Notes: a model not told the origin generated them from the letters alone. DNA of 64,000 nucleotides from Ichthyophis bannanicus (GCA_033557465.1 CM066033.1:16741080-16805079), one strand, 5' to 3'. Numbered from the stretch's first letter, positions 11,581 to 22,680 are shown. A program made the numbers and translations.

Positions 11581-12329
11581 TCTTCGTTTCTGCTCATCTC
11601 CGGATCTCCTACAGCTCTCCCGACGAGGGATAGAGCCTCTCCGAGCATCTCACCGCCTCCACGTGCACCATCCGCCCAATCGGAGCCTTCTCAGCAACAC
11701 ATTTAAGCAGCGCTACTTCAGCGCGAGCTCCTCTTCGTTGCTGCTCATCTCCGGATCTCCTACAGCTCTCCCGATGAGGGATAGAGCCTCTCCGAGCATC
11801 TCACCGCCTCCACATGCACCATCCGCCCAATCGGGGCCTTCTCAGCAACACATTTAAGCAGCGCTACTTCGACGCGAGCTCCTCTTCGTTGCTGCTCATC
11901 TCCGGATCTCCTACAGCTCTCCCGACGAGGGATAGAGCCTCTCCGAGCATCTCACCGCCTCCCCGTGCACCATCCGCCCAATCGGGGCCTTCTCAGCAAC
12001 ACATTTAAGCAGCGCTACTTCGGCGCAAGCTCCTCTTCGTTGCTGCTCATCTCTGGATCTCCTACAGCTCCCCCGACGAGGGATAGAGCCTCTCCGAGCA
12101 TCTCACCGCCTCCACGTGCACCATCCGCCCAATCGGGGCCTTCTCAGCAACACATTTAAGCAGCGCTACTTCGGCGCGAGCTCCTCTTCGTTGCTGCTCA
12201 TCTCCGGATCTCCTACAGTTCTCCCGATGAGGGATAGAGCCTCTCCGAGCATCTCACCGCCTCCACGTGCACCATCCGCCCAATCGGAGCCTTCTCAGCA
12301 ACACATTTAAGCAGCGTTACTTCAGCGCA
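11581..12329 (+). repeat. Five 151-bp tandem monomers (LINE C 5' UTR)
   Basis: Near-identical units start at 11581, 11732, 11883, 12034 and 12185 (the last about 145 bp). Each contains CTCATCTCCGGATCTCC, a CTCTCCGAGCATCTCACCG block and CAGCAACACATTTAAGCAG. The position at the 5' end of a LINE, directly before its leader, is that of promoter monomers such as those of mouse L1. The repeated 64-codon frames in each unit are by-products. Confidence 0.92.
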
Positions 12330-12669
12330 CCCGCGCCTGAGGGCAGCGCGAGAGGGCCCTTTGGCGTGGCCCTTAGGTGTGGCACTAACAACAGCCTTAA
12401 AAACACCTAAATACCTTCTTCAACAGAAATAACAGCCTTGGATCGATCATCATACAAAGGCGCCGAAAGATCCTGAAACCACCAATGAAATATAGAAGAA
12501 AATCGACGGCGAAATCAACAGCAGCTTCTACATGATACAGCTGAGCTCCCTCTAGGTCGAGCTCGCTTACCCATCTGATTCGTCATATCACCATCTCACA
12601 GCAAGTATACCTGACTGTAAACTTTCACTTAAAATTTGTACGGCCTTCATCATCCGAAGCTGGTTTAAA

Positions 12670-13235
12670 TATCAATGTTTACTGTTGTCAGCAACCTAAT
12701 GCTTTACTGTCGCCAGTAATTACAAACTTTTACTATTGCCAACAATCACGAACTCCTACTGTTGTCAGTAATCTGATATTATTATTACCAATGAACCAAT
12801 TTTCTACTGTTGCCAGTAATTTCATTCATAACCAGTAATTTTAATACATAAACAAAAATTACTGTCGCCAGTAATTTCATCTATAGCCACCATCTGGTCT
12901 TTTACTAATACAAGTAAACTCAGATATAATCGCATTATTAAATACTGTCTGACTTACTGTTGCCAGTAACTTCACTCATTGACACTGTCTTTTACTGTTG
13001 CAAGTAATCTCAGTTATAATCTCATCAACTTTTGTCTGATTTACTGTTGTCAGTAATTCATCCATAGCCACTGTCTACTACTATTCCAAGTAATCATAGC
13101 CATAATCTCATTATTAGCCTTTGCCTGATTCTTATTGTCACCAGTAATCTCATCCTTAACCTCTGTCTGATTTTTTTCTGCTGCCAGTAATTTCATTCAT
13201 AGCCACTGTATGATCTTTTACTGTTATCACATAAC
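12670..13235 (+). repeat. Array of about 14 short hairpins, TTACTG-N4-CAGTAA type
   Basis: A degenerate repeat in which TTACTG and its reverse complement CAGTAA flank a 4-nt loop (TTGC, TCGC, TTGT). Clear copies occur at about 12704, 12753, 12805, 12858, 12955, 12990 and 13040, with weaker ones in between and to 13220, spaced about 35-60 bp. It lies between the monomers and the ORF2 start. Confidence 0.85.
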
Positions 13236-13256
13236 ACAACACATTCCAGAAGAAAC

Positions 13257-16200
13257 ATGGATCTCACAAAGTATCAATCCTACCTTCTTATCACCATACT
13301 AACCATTCACTTAGCTCACAACATCTATGCACACGAACCAAATCCAACAGCATATAACACCATTCCCATCATTCACAACACATACAAAAACACACCACAA
13401 CCATACTCATATACACTCAACCAAACCCACCGTCCCAACACCCCCAGACATTCAAGACTAATACAAATAAATCTCCAACAAGACAAACCTAAAAACAGAT
13501 CTCCCGACACAAACACCATCAGAAAATTCATCCTCATAAATGCAAGATCCATACGAAATAAAATACCAATAATTAATGACATAATCACTGATAAAAAACC
13601 CGATATCCTTCTCATCACAGAGACTTGGCTCTCACCCACAGACACAATCCTCCTAAACCAACTTAACACGAATCAATATGACCTTTTCAACTGCCACCGA
13701 GAAGCAAAGAGGGGAGGCGGAGCCCTTATCATCACTAAAAAAGAGCTCCAATACTCACTAACAAATGTAAATAACATAGACGGTATGGACATCATAAATA
13801 TAGAAAATAAAACCCTTGCACTGTCCCTTATCTACAGACCCCCCTCAGCTGACCACAAAAATCTCACCCCCATCCTAGAACTTGCATGTACAGCCACACA
13901 GAGAAAACCACTTATCATATTAGGTGATCTGAACCTTCCATCACTTAACCCACAACACACAACCAACTTTATGGATTCCATGAAAGAAATGGGTTACAAC
14001 CAAATCATACAGACACCTACACACACAAAAGGAAACGCCCTAGACCTCATATTCATTCCCACCCCATTTAATAAACACCAACTACAATCCTCACCTCTTA
14101 TTACGGAAGTACCATGGTCAGATCACCACTTAATAACCAACACTGAAACAACTCCAACACCTTATAAATCCCGCTTTACCCACTTTAACAAAGATACTTT
14201 CCTAGATACTGTATTACCCAACCTTACAAATAACTCGACTGAAGTCAACACCTTAATAGACCAATGGAACTCAATAATAAAAGAAGCAGCAACTCCCACC
14301 CAAGTTTCTCAAAAACAATTCATAAAAAAAAAAGTCAGAAAAATGGTTTAATAAAGACCTTTCTAACCTAAAAAAGCAATTAAGAAAACAAGAAAAACGG
14401 TGGAGGAAATCTAAAACAAGCGATAATAAAGCTCAATACCTGAGTCTTCTCAACAAATACAAAGACACAATTAATAGATCGAAAAGAGAATATCACACAA
14501 AAGTAATAAATATGGCAGTCAACCGCCCAAGAGAATTATTCGCAATTATAAAAACACTAACAAGAACCCAAACTCCAGAACCTGAACAATCAACGATAAG
14601 CGCACAAACTCTTGCAACTCATTTTGCTAACAAACTAAGAAATAAATCATCTAACACAACCATAACAACACCCACGGACTTAAAACCAACCAATAAATGG
14701 ACAACTTTTCAAGACATTGATCAAAAACACCTCCTCAATGTCATATCAATGATCAACACCACTACCTCCCCCCTGGATCCATGCTCCGTATCATGGATAA
14801 AAAACACCAAAACTGAACTGGCTATCCATATACAAAATATAGTAAATCAATCACTATCCCAGGGCATCATGCCAGATGCCCTAAAACTTACATCCTTACG
14901 CCCTATAATAAAAAATAATAAACTTAATCCTATAGACCCGAACTCATACAGACCCATAGCCAGCATACCGTTTATTGCCAAAGTAATAGAAAAAATCATA
15001 CAACTCCAATTACAAGATTTTATCGACACATATGCACCACTTGACTCACACCAATTCGGCTTCCGCCCATCTCACGGAGTCGAAACCTTACTAATAACAC
15101 TCATGGATGACCTCATCAAAGGCACTGACACATGTAACCAAGGTTACATCCTCATATTCATCGATATAGCTGGTGCCTTTGACAATGTCCACCACAACAC
15201 ACTCATTAACAGACTCCTATACCTAGGAATAGGAGGAACAATTCTACAATGGTTTATATCATACATTACAAACCGATTGATATGCGTTAAATTAGGCCAA
15301 AGCACCTCAGAACCCTTCACACAAGGACAAGATGGGGGTTGGAATCAGGGCCTAACTTACAGGCCCTATTCCACAAGGCTCGGCCCTATCAGCCCTCCTT
15401 TTCAACCTGTATCTTCAACCCATCACAAATATATTTAAAAAATATAAAGTCAACCACTACATATACGCAGACGATATCATGCTCACACTACCGATAAACA
15501 CAAATAATCCCACCTACCAGAACTTACTAAACTGTATCAGTGAAGCAAATACTTGGCTAGAAAATAATAACCTCAGCATCAACCTAAAAAAAACGGAAGC
15601 AATGTTCGTATCAAGAAAACCAGACACTACTCTCCCTGAAACTATAACAATTAACAACACAATAATCCCAGTTAAAAAAGAAGTAAAATACCTAGGCATC
15701 ATAATAGATCACACACTTAGTATGCTCCCTCACATAAAACAAACAGTGAAAACTATATTCTATAAACTTAGGACCATTCAACACTTACGACCACTACTAG
15801 ACACACATGACTTCATATCTGTTATCAGCACACTCATCACTCCACACTTCGACTATTGTAATAGTCTACTTATCGGCCTCCCTCTCACAAATACCAATAT
15901 ACTCCAATGAGCTCAAAACATCTGTGCTCGAGTAACAGCAAAAGCTCGCCTCACTGACCACATAACTCCCATCCTCGCCGAACTACACTGGCTTCCCATA
16001 AATAGTAGAATATCGTACAAAATACTCTTAACCACATTTAAACTTATCAACGGCATCTCACCCTCACATCTAGCCACTCTGATACATGCTCCAAAAGAAC
16101 TTAGAACCCGCAGGCAAAACGCAACCCACTCTCTAGACATAAAAAAATCCATCCGAAAAACAAAAAAAACCACAAGCTCAAGAGCCTTCTCATATGCAGC

Positions 16201-16358
16201 CCCCACCCTGTGGAATAAACTTCTGCTAAGCCTCCGCAAAATAAAAGATCTCCATATATTCCGGAAAGAACTAAAAACATATCTGTTTATAGAACACTTT
16301 ATAAATCTTAATGAATCCCATCCATCCCGCACACTACACCTCCACAACAATCCACCTT
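13257..16358 (+). pseudogene. LINE C ORF2: endonuclease-reverse transcriptase, recently broken
   Basis: The reading starts at ATG 13257 with a hydrophobic segment (YLLITILTIHLAHNIYA), then the AP-like endonuclease: LINARSIRNK near 13535, ILLITETWLS near 13606, GGGALI, YRPPSA, a catalytic GDLNLPS near 13924, and WSDHHLIT near 14116. A frameshift in an A-run (about 14322-14332) ends the first frame. The RT continues from 14340 with FGFRPSHGVETL, IDIAGAFDNVHH near 15162, IPQGSALSALLFN after a 41-nt insertion, and YIYADDIML near 15460. The thumb and C-terminal HITPILAELHWLP follow, with one TGA near 15908. It would nick target DNA and reverse transcribe LINE RNA. All key catalytic motifs I can see are present. 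Confidence 0.9.
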
Positions 16359-16660
16359 AACCACAGATCAAAAAGCCTCAAACCTCAATACACTTAAGAA
16401 AAAAAGCAACTCTTACAAACTACGATTAATAATGAATGATTAATGTAAATAGTTACAGCATTACTAGCCAATGTTAATTGTATATAGTTATGAAAAAACA
16501 CTGTTCCATGTTATTGTTCTTGAAAAGTTAATTGTACATAGTTATGAAAAACGCTGTTCCATGTAAAATCATGTTCATTATATGTTAAGTGTAAACCGCC
16601 TTTGATCTCTGGAAAAAGCGGTATAAAAGAAAAGCATAAATAAATAAAATAAATAAATAA

Positions 16661-17871
16661 ATTCCCCTAAATAGATTCCTGGTTAAGTGTTTGTGGGGAA
16701 AAAAAATAAGCCCTCCTGGATAAAGCGTTACTATGAGAAACAGTGTAGGAGATTAGTAGCAGCCACAAGGGAAGGGGGGCCTGGAAGTCTGTCTGTCCCA
16801 GTATCTTTATAGGCCAGTCCCCTCAGCTCTGCCACCACCCCGGGCAGAGCCTAGGGCAGGGGACGACGACACCTGCCTGCAGATTCCCAAGTAGTTTATC
16901 AACCACCTCCGCAGCAGGAGGACGTGCACCCCCTTTTGACCGGAAGCCCCGGCTCAGTCTAAAGCACTCCGAGTGGGCCACAGTCCACCGATGACGCTAC
17001 AATCAGGGATTCATTTGCCAGTTCATGGTCACTCACAGCCAGCGCCTGAGAACATGAAGTGGAACCCAGACAGTCCCGATTGCTGTATACCTTCAGAAGT
17101 ACAGCTACCAGTAAAAGAGATGGTCACGTTATACCATTATGCCAGGTCCAGGGCCTACCCACCCTCGATGCAGAAGGCCAGGCTGACCAGCCTTGTTTAT
17201 GGGGGTTTTTTTCCACCACTGATTTACTGAACTGAAAGACGCATTATGTCTCCTACACTGAGAAACCTTAGGATTTGATTGAACTAATGAACAGTATTAT
17301 GCAGACCCGTCAGCCTTGATGGCCCCAAGTGGGATCCAAATAGTGCAGGCAGCCCTCACTATATACCCCATGCGATTCAGCAGCCCAGGAGAATTTGCGT
17401 ATGGTAAATGCAGTTTTTGTCAGTCCCAGAGAGATATAAAACGGAAATTGCAGAAACTGGATGGATTTGCGGGCATGACAGTTAATGGAAGTTGCTCAGA
17501 AAGTATGTGAATCGTGAAAATGAATGTGACAGAGAAAGTAAAGAAGAAAGCAGATCTTCTTGCAGCCGCTTTAGTTGAACGATGTGGAGGAGGTTTTCCT
17601 AATCGAAGGAGCAGAGGAAGTGGAAGGGGTCGTGAAAATAATTGGACCCCACTGGGTGTGAATCAGTGCGCCCATTGCAGAGAAGAAGGACATTAGAGAA
17701 GGAATGCCCGCATCTTGACTCCACCCCCAGGAGGGGAGGAGTGATTACTTGGAGAACAGGAGGTTGATTTCAGAGTCATGGAAGAATAAACCGAGCACAG
17801 TGTTCCAGCAAGAAAGGGAAGCAGCTATTGAGGGAGTGGCAGTTGCAACAGGCTATGATATGGATGAAGAC
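16661..17871 (+). pseudogene. Provirus A gag remnant
   Basis: Resumes the gag sequence interrupted at 11580 (matrix region at 11426-11580) and aligns with provirus B 24990-26513. The p12-like and early capsid parts are frameshifted. Most of capsid is lost by an internal deletion near 17320 that joins sequence equivalent to about 25640 with about 25990 of provirus B. The nucleocapsid retains the basic RRSRGSGRGR stretch and the knuckle start CAHCREEGH near 17668, but a stop replaces the residue after the histidine. Not translatable as a Gag protein. Confidence 0.85.
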
Positions 17872-17874
17872 TAG
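17872..17874 (+). promoter_or_regulatory. Gag-pol amber codon (readthrough type), provirus A
   Basis: A TAG separates the end of gag from the in-frame protease reading. Provirus B has the same TAG in the same context at 26514-26516, followed by GCCAGACCGG in both. Gammaretroviruses express pol by suppression of a UAG at this position, so conservation suggests a functional signal in the ancestor. Confidence 0.75.
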
Positions 17875-19468
17875 GCCAGACCGGACTCCAAGTTCACCCT
17901 GGGTCCCCAGGAGCCTATGGTCAGTTTGAAAATAGGGGACCAATATATGGACTTTATGATGGATACAGGAGCCGAACACTCAGTGGTGGCAAAGCCAGTA
18001 GCTCCTTTGTCTTCTCGATGCATCACCATTGTCAGAGCTACTGGGAACAGGGCCACCAAGCCTTTCCTGCAGAACCGCATGTGTGAACTAGGGGGACAGA
18101 GAATAACGCACCAGTTCCTGTATATGCCTGAATGCCCTATTCCACTTTTGGGCCAAGATATGCTTGCCGAGCTTCAGGTGCAAATATCTTTCCCTGAAGG
18201 AGGAGAAATGCAAATGACTGTGAACCCAAAGCCTGCTGGATTGATGGTGCTGACTGTTCCCCGAGAAGAAGAGTAGCGGTTCTATAGTACATCTCCAGCC
18301 AAGACAATTAGCTCCTGAATACCCACCAACCTCTCAGCTCCACCTGAAGTATGGGCAGAAGATAATCCACCTGGCCTAGCGAAGAACATAGCCCCTATCA
18401 TCGTCACCCTCAAGCCAGGAGTGGAACCAGTGCATGTGAAGCAGTATCCTCTTCCCCGACCAGCCACTGAAGGTATCCACTGCCATCTAATGAAACTGCT
18501 GAAGTATGGACTTCTCAAGGAGTGCCAGTCACCTTGGAACACCCCCCTTCTCCCAGTCAAGAAACCTGGGACAGGGGATTACCGCCCAGTACAAGATCTG
18601 AGGCGAGTGAATGATGCAGCTGAAACTATACACCCAGTGGTACCAAAATCCTTATATTCTCTTGGGACTGATCCCCACTGAGGCTACTCATTTCACTGTC
18701 CTGAACCTGAAAGAGGCCTTCTTCTGTATACACCTAGCCCCTACCAGTCAACTTTTGTTCGCTTTTGAATGGCAAGACCCCACAACAGGAAGGCGGGGCC
18801 AACTCACCTGGACTCAATTACCCCAAGGATTTAAGAATTCACCTACTCTCTTCAGTGCTGCTTTAAATCAGGATCTTTCAAGCTACTATGTGAACCCAGG
18901 AGAAAGGGTTCTTCTTCAGTATGTGGACAACTTGCTCATAGCCACAAATTCAGAAAGTGAATATCTACAAGCCATCAGTGAACTCTTGCACCTTCTAAAT
19001 GAGGCAGGATACAAAGTCTCAAGAGCCAAGGCGCAATTATGTTAAACTGAAGTTAAATATCTAGGATTCCAGTTGATCAGCAGAATACAACGCTTGGGAC
19101 CGGAATGCAAAGAAGCTGTGTGCAGTAATCCCACCAGAAGGCGAGTGAGAGCCTTCTTGGGTGCCGCCGGGTACTGTCGTATATGGATCCCCAATTTTGC
19201 TCTGTTGGAAAAACCCTTGAATCAAGCTACCAAAGGAATGGAAAGGTCTCCATTGGAGTGGGGACCTGAACAGGATGCAGCCTTTCGATCTTTGAAAACC
19301 TCTCTGATGTCATCACCAGCTCTGGGTCTACTAGATGTCCAGAAAACCTTTCAGTCTCTATGTCCATGAGTCACAAGGAAATGTTCTAGGAGTGTTGACT
19401 CAATCTCTTGGATCTTGGCAACGGCCAGTAGCCTATTTGTCAAAACAATTGGATGTAGTTGCAAAAGG
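17875..19468 (+). pseudogene. Provirus A pol: protease and reverse transcriptase
   Basis: The protease (about 17917-18276) keeps the aspartic site DTGAEHSVV near 17959 and the GQDML segment near 18153. A stop follows at 18274. The RT follows in fragments: LPVKKPGTGDYRPVQDLRRV near 18550, a frameshift near 18660, LNLKEAFF near 18703, QLPQGFKNSPTLF near 18818 and the catalytic box near 18921, which reads YVDN instead of YVDD. Stops at 19044 and elsewhere break the thumb/connection. The enzyme copied viral RNA into DNA in the ancestor; here the Asp-to-Asn change and stops make it inactive. The 3' end is cut by a solo LTR at 19469. Confidence 0.9.
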
Positions 19469-19877
19469 TGTAAAGGGTCTGCTTCTTGTTGGTCACTCCA
19501 GGCCAGGGAAGTCCCGAACCCTCATCTGCGGTATGCTGCTCCGGCTGGCTGGAATCCAGGGGAATAAAACTCACAGACCACACAGAAGGAAAAGTATGCA
19601 AGTTTATTCCATAGGGTGGAGGGATTGTCCGTATTTTATACATTATCAGAAACATATTCATACGTCATCCACCCATCTTCTGGGGCACACTATAGCTTAT
19701 CAGTAACTATGCAAATACGAATCATCTCTGAGTAGAACAATCAATTTAGCTTAGCACAGCACATTCCTTTTCCATACCCACACCAAAATGTACAAAGGGC
19801 ACATATATAGGATTCTGATTTCCCTTGTGCAGGCCTCCTGTATATGCACTTAAACTAAACATTATTATTTCCTAACA
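19469..19877 (-). mobile_element. Solo LTR of a second ERV family, antisense
   Basis: A 409-bp block beginning TGTAAAGGG and ending CCTAACA (plus view), flanked by the 5-bp duplication AAAGG (19464-19468 and 19878-19882). It is absent at the equivalent point of provirus B (near 28118). On the minus strand a TATA-like GTATAAAAT (about 19634-19642) is followed by AATAAA (about 19601-19606), so the LTR is antisense to provirus A. It is unrelated by eye to the two other LTR types. Confidence 0.85.
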
Positions 19878-19882
19878 AAAGG

Positions 19883-20530
19883 CTGGCCCCCTTGTTTGAG
19901 AGCTGTTGCAGCTACAGCCCTCCTAGTGAGCAAAGCAGACAAGCTCACTTTGAGACAGAATCTTCAAGTTACTGTACCACACTCTGTTCTGACCATTATG
20001 AAACACAAAGGAAGTTTCTGGCTCACAAATTCACGAATGTTGAAGTATCAGAGTATGTTGTGTGAAAACCCCCAGATACAGTTGAAGGTCAGTCAAGCTC
20101 TGAATCCTGCTATGTTGTTCCCAATTGGTCCTGGGCCCCCTGATTATGACTGTCTAGAAACTATGAACACTGTATTCTCAAGCCGCCCGGATTTGACTGA
20201 TGTTCCTTTGGAGAACCCTGAACAGACTTTCTTTGTGGATGGAAGCAGTCTTGTCATCAATGGACATTGTTGTGCCAGGTATGCAGTGGTGATCCTTGAT
20301 CTGGTAGTTGAGTCCTCAGCCCTAGCCCCAGGAACTTCAGCACAGAAAGCTGAACTGATAGCTCTTACTAGAGCACTGACAATAGGAAACGGTCTCTGTC
20401 TAAATGTGTACACAGATTCCAAGTATGCCCTTACAACCTTACATGCACATGGGGCCCTGTACAAAGAATGAGGGTGGATAACCTCAGGAAGCAAGTCCAT
20501 TAAGTATGATCCCGAGATATTGACATTATC
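19883..20530 (+). pseudogene. Provirus A pol: connection and RNase H part
   Basis: An open frame 19896-20471 carries the RT connection and the N-terminal two thirds of RNase H, with VDGSS near 20235 (first catalytic Asp), the AELIALTRAL helix near 20350 and the YTDSKYA box near 20408. It then stops at 20469. The remainder of RNase H and the first half of integrase are deleted: sequence equivalent to provirus B 28735 is joined directly to that at about 30040. Confidence 0.88.
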
Positions 20531-21120
20531 AGATGCACACTGCCTACAGATCTCAGAATTTAGGAAAAGTAGAATGTATGAATAGAACCCTGAAATCTCA
20601 GTTGTCCAAACTTTGCCAAGAAGTTCACCTGAAGTGGCCCCAGGTTCTTCCTATAGCCCTTCTTAGGATATACTTAGCCCCTACTAAGTCTTTAGGCATT
20701 TCCCCTTTTGAGATTCTGTATGGGAGACCCCCACCTATTCTATAAGGAATAAAGGGAGATATGGAACAGATTAGACCTGAAATTACTAGACAAGAACTAT
20801 TGGTTTTAAGTTCTGTTTTGCAGAATCTTCACGCCTGGGTACAAGATCGATTGCCCATCAATCTGTCTGAACCCCTGCATCCCTTCAAGCCTGGAGTGTC
20901 AGTGTGGATCAAAGAGTGGAGAAAGACACCGTTGGCACCGCATTGGAAGGGACCCTATGTTGTCATCTTATTAACCCCAACAGCAGTTAAAGTTGCAGAA
21001 CTCGAACCCTGGATTCATCACAGTCGAGTAAAGTCAGCAGCCATTGATAGCACTGTAGAACGGAAGGCAGCTATGAAAAGTATTAGCTATGTGGCAATAT
21101 TACCCTATACCCCAAAATGA
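20531..21120 (+). pseudogene. Provirus A pol: integrase C-terminal remnant
   Basis: Two short frames, 20533-20745 and 20761-21120, split by a TAA, correspond to the end of the integrase core (NRTLKSQLSKLCQE region) and the C-terminal SH3-like domain (WKGPYVVILLTPTAVKV). The zinc domain and both Asp residues of the DDE core are deleted, and the sequence aligned with the DDE Glu now follows an altered motif (GKVECMNRT). The last codons run into the 3' leader with no env between. Confidence 0.88.
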
Positions 21121-21186
21121 TGCTTTTACGCAAGTATAATATGTGATTTAATTCTCACCCTTTCTCACTTGCGGGTGAGAATAATC

Positions 21187-21197
21187 AAAGGGGGGAA
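21187..21197 (+). promoter_or_regulatory. Polypurine tract (provirus A)
   Basis: AAAGGGGGGAA immediately precedes the 3' LTR, the normal position for plus-strand DNA priming. Confidence 0.9.
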
Positions 21198-21727
21198 TGT
21201 GGCAGGCTATGGCCTATAATAGTCTGCAAATATGAAAGGCCTGTAAGTTAGGCCCTGATTCCAACCCCCATCTAAGAGAGAGAACCAAAGTCTGTAAAAG
21301 TTTGAGAAAGCTGATTTAAAATTGCTTAATAAGAAGTTTTCATGAGTGCATAAATCTTCCATTATTCTTTTGTGTTCTGATGATAGAAATGTTTCAATAC
21401 ATGCATTCCTAGAGCTAGAAACGACCTCGGAGCAGGATAGTATCAATGCCCAGAAACTGCACCTTTGTTAGAACAGTTCGGGAAAGGGGAGCTGGGTGCT
21501 AGGCCCAGAAGGGATTTCTGATTGGATAAATGCAGGGGGTGTTGGGACCAATAGAAAGTCTGCATGTATCAAACTGAAAAATAATGTATAAAATGAATAT
21601 GCATCTGTAAAACTTTGCTCAGATCTTTTTCTGAATACCTGATGGTCTGAGACTGTGCACGATAAACTGGCTTGGATCTTTGAACTGACTCTGGGTATTA
21701 TTTATTGCATGCTTATCAGCTGCTACA
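21198..21727 (+). repeat. Provirus A 3' LTR
   Basis: 530 bp, 7 differences from the 5' LTR. One difference turns the polyadenylation signal AATAAA into GATAAA (near 21661), so 3' end formation of proviral RNA would be impaired. Confidence 0.95.
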
Positions 21728-21731
21728 ATAC

Positions 21732-22680
21732 CATCCAATGGCTCAACACACACAACATGTATATCAACCCCAGCAAAACAGAAATCCTCCTCATATCCAA
21801 ACATCTATCTTTCACTCCTCCAAAGTCTATCAGTCTGGCCAATTTAACCCTACACATCAAACAACATGTAAAATATTTAGGCATCATCCTGAATCACCAC
21901 CTCAGCCTCCACCACCACATTAACCAATTACTAAAGCTGCCTACTTTACGATGAGAACATTGACATCTGCGCCCACTGCTGGACTTTAATGACTTCAGAA
22001 ACATTTGCCAATCAATCATCACCTCCATCCTGGACTATGCAAACATAATATACCAGGGTCTCACTAAAACTACCTTACTTCCCTTACAGCTTGCACAAAA
22101 CTTTGCAGCCAGAATAATCACAGACACGGACCCATGAGAGCATATCACCCCCACTCTGAAACAACTACATTTGCTACCGATTCGCATGAGGATCAAATAT
22201 AAAGTCACACTAACTATATTCAAGACCATCCACCACCTCTCAGCAGACATCCTTCTCCCCCTTCTTCAACAAGCGATCAACACGGTTCTCCAACCACAGC
22301 CTCCTCTCGCTTCCAGCTTCTTTCATCCACTCCAACAATACCACTACTAACAGAGCCTTCTCCTACTGTGCACCACAAACTTGGAACTCCCTCACCCCAG
22401 AAATACGAGCCCTCACAGACCTAGGCGAATTCTGGAGCAAGCTAAAAACCTCCCTCTTTTTGGAATACTTTGGCAGAGACTCTTAGCCACCCTCCCATCA
22501 CATCCTCGTATGGATTTCATGCAGCACCAATTCAGCTTTATGGAAATAGTTATGTTTCACTCATTTAAGTTATTTATTGTTCCCTATGTTCGATGTAAGT
22601 TACTTGTTCTTTTGTTCCATGTGAACTGCTGTGACTGGTAAATATAACAATATAAAAAAGTTGTTAAATAAATAAAAATA
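21732..22680 (+). mobile_element. LINE A, 3' half
   Basis: Continues the reading cut at 5729: WLNTHNMYINPSKTEILLIS, then HVKYLGIILNHHLSLHHHIN, then RPLLDFNDF and HITPTLKQLHLLPIR, with stops, followed by a 3' end TTAAATAAATAAAAATAG. The join 5729/21732 with the ATAC duplication shows that provirus A is the younger element. Confidence 0.88.

Larger units (their letters stand above)
11581..16660 (+). mobile_element. LINE C: nearly full-length L2-like LINE in provirus A gag
   Basis: About 5.1 kb. Order: five 151-bp monomers, a leader with hairpin repeats, one long ORF2 with AP endonuclease and reverse transcriptase, and a 3' end with AAACCGCC...AAGCGGTATAAAA followed by (TAAA)n. It lies inside gag-derived sequence: provirus B 24980-25000 is continuous where this element separates 11580 from 16661. 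The target duplication is at best AATT(C). No separate ORF1 is visible. ORF2 is broken only by an A-run frameshift near 14330, a 41-nt insertion near 15327 and one TGA near 15908, so it is recent. Confidence 0.9.
5730..21727 (+). mobile_element. Provirus A: gammaretrovirus-like ERV with nested insertions
   Basis: A complete provirus structure: TG...CA LTRs of 530 bp at 5730-6259 and 21198-21727, primer binding site, gag and pol remnants, polypurine tract. It is flanked by a 4-bp duplication, ATAC (5726-5729 and 21728-21731). The LTRs differ at 7 of 530 positions by eye. The interior is defective: gag lost its start and much of capsid, pol lost most of integrase, and env is absent. The retroviral part is only about 6-7 kb; the rest is hAT1, LINE C, a solo LTR and an unresolved piece of about 1 kb. 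Pol features and a gag-pol amber codon place it with gammaretrovirus-like class I ERVs. Confidence 0.95.

Noticed and set aside
11581..12329. CRISPR-like or satellite array
   Set aside because: Units are 151-bp head-to-tail repeats without spacers, in a vertebrate-type context, and they sit at the 5' end of a LINE.
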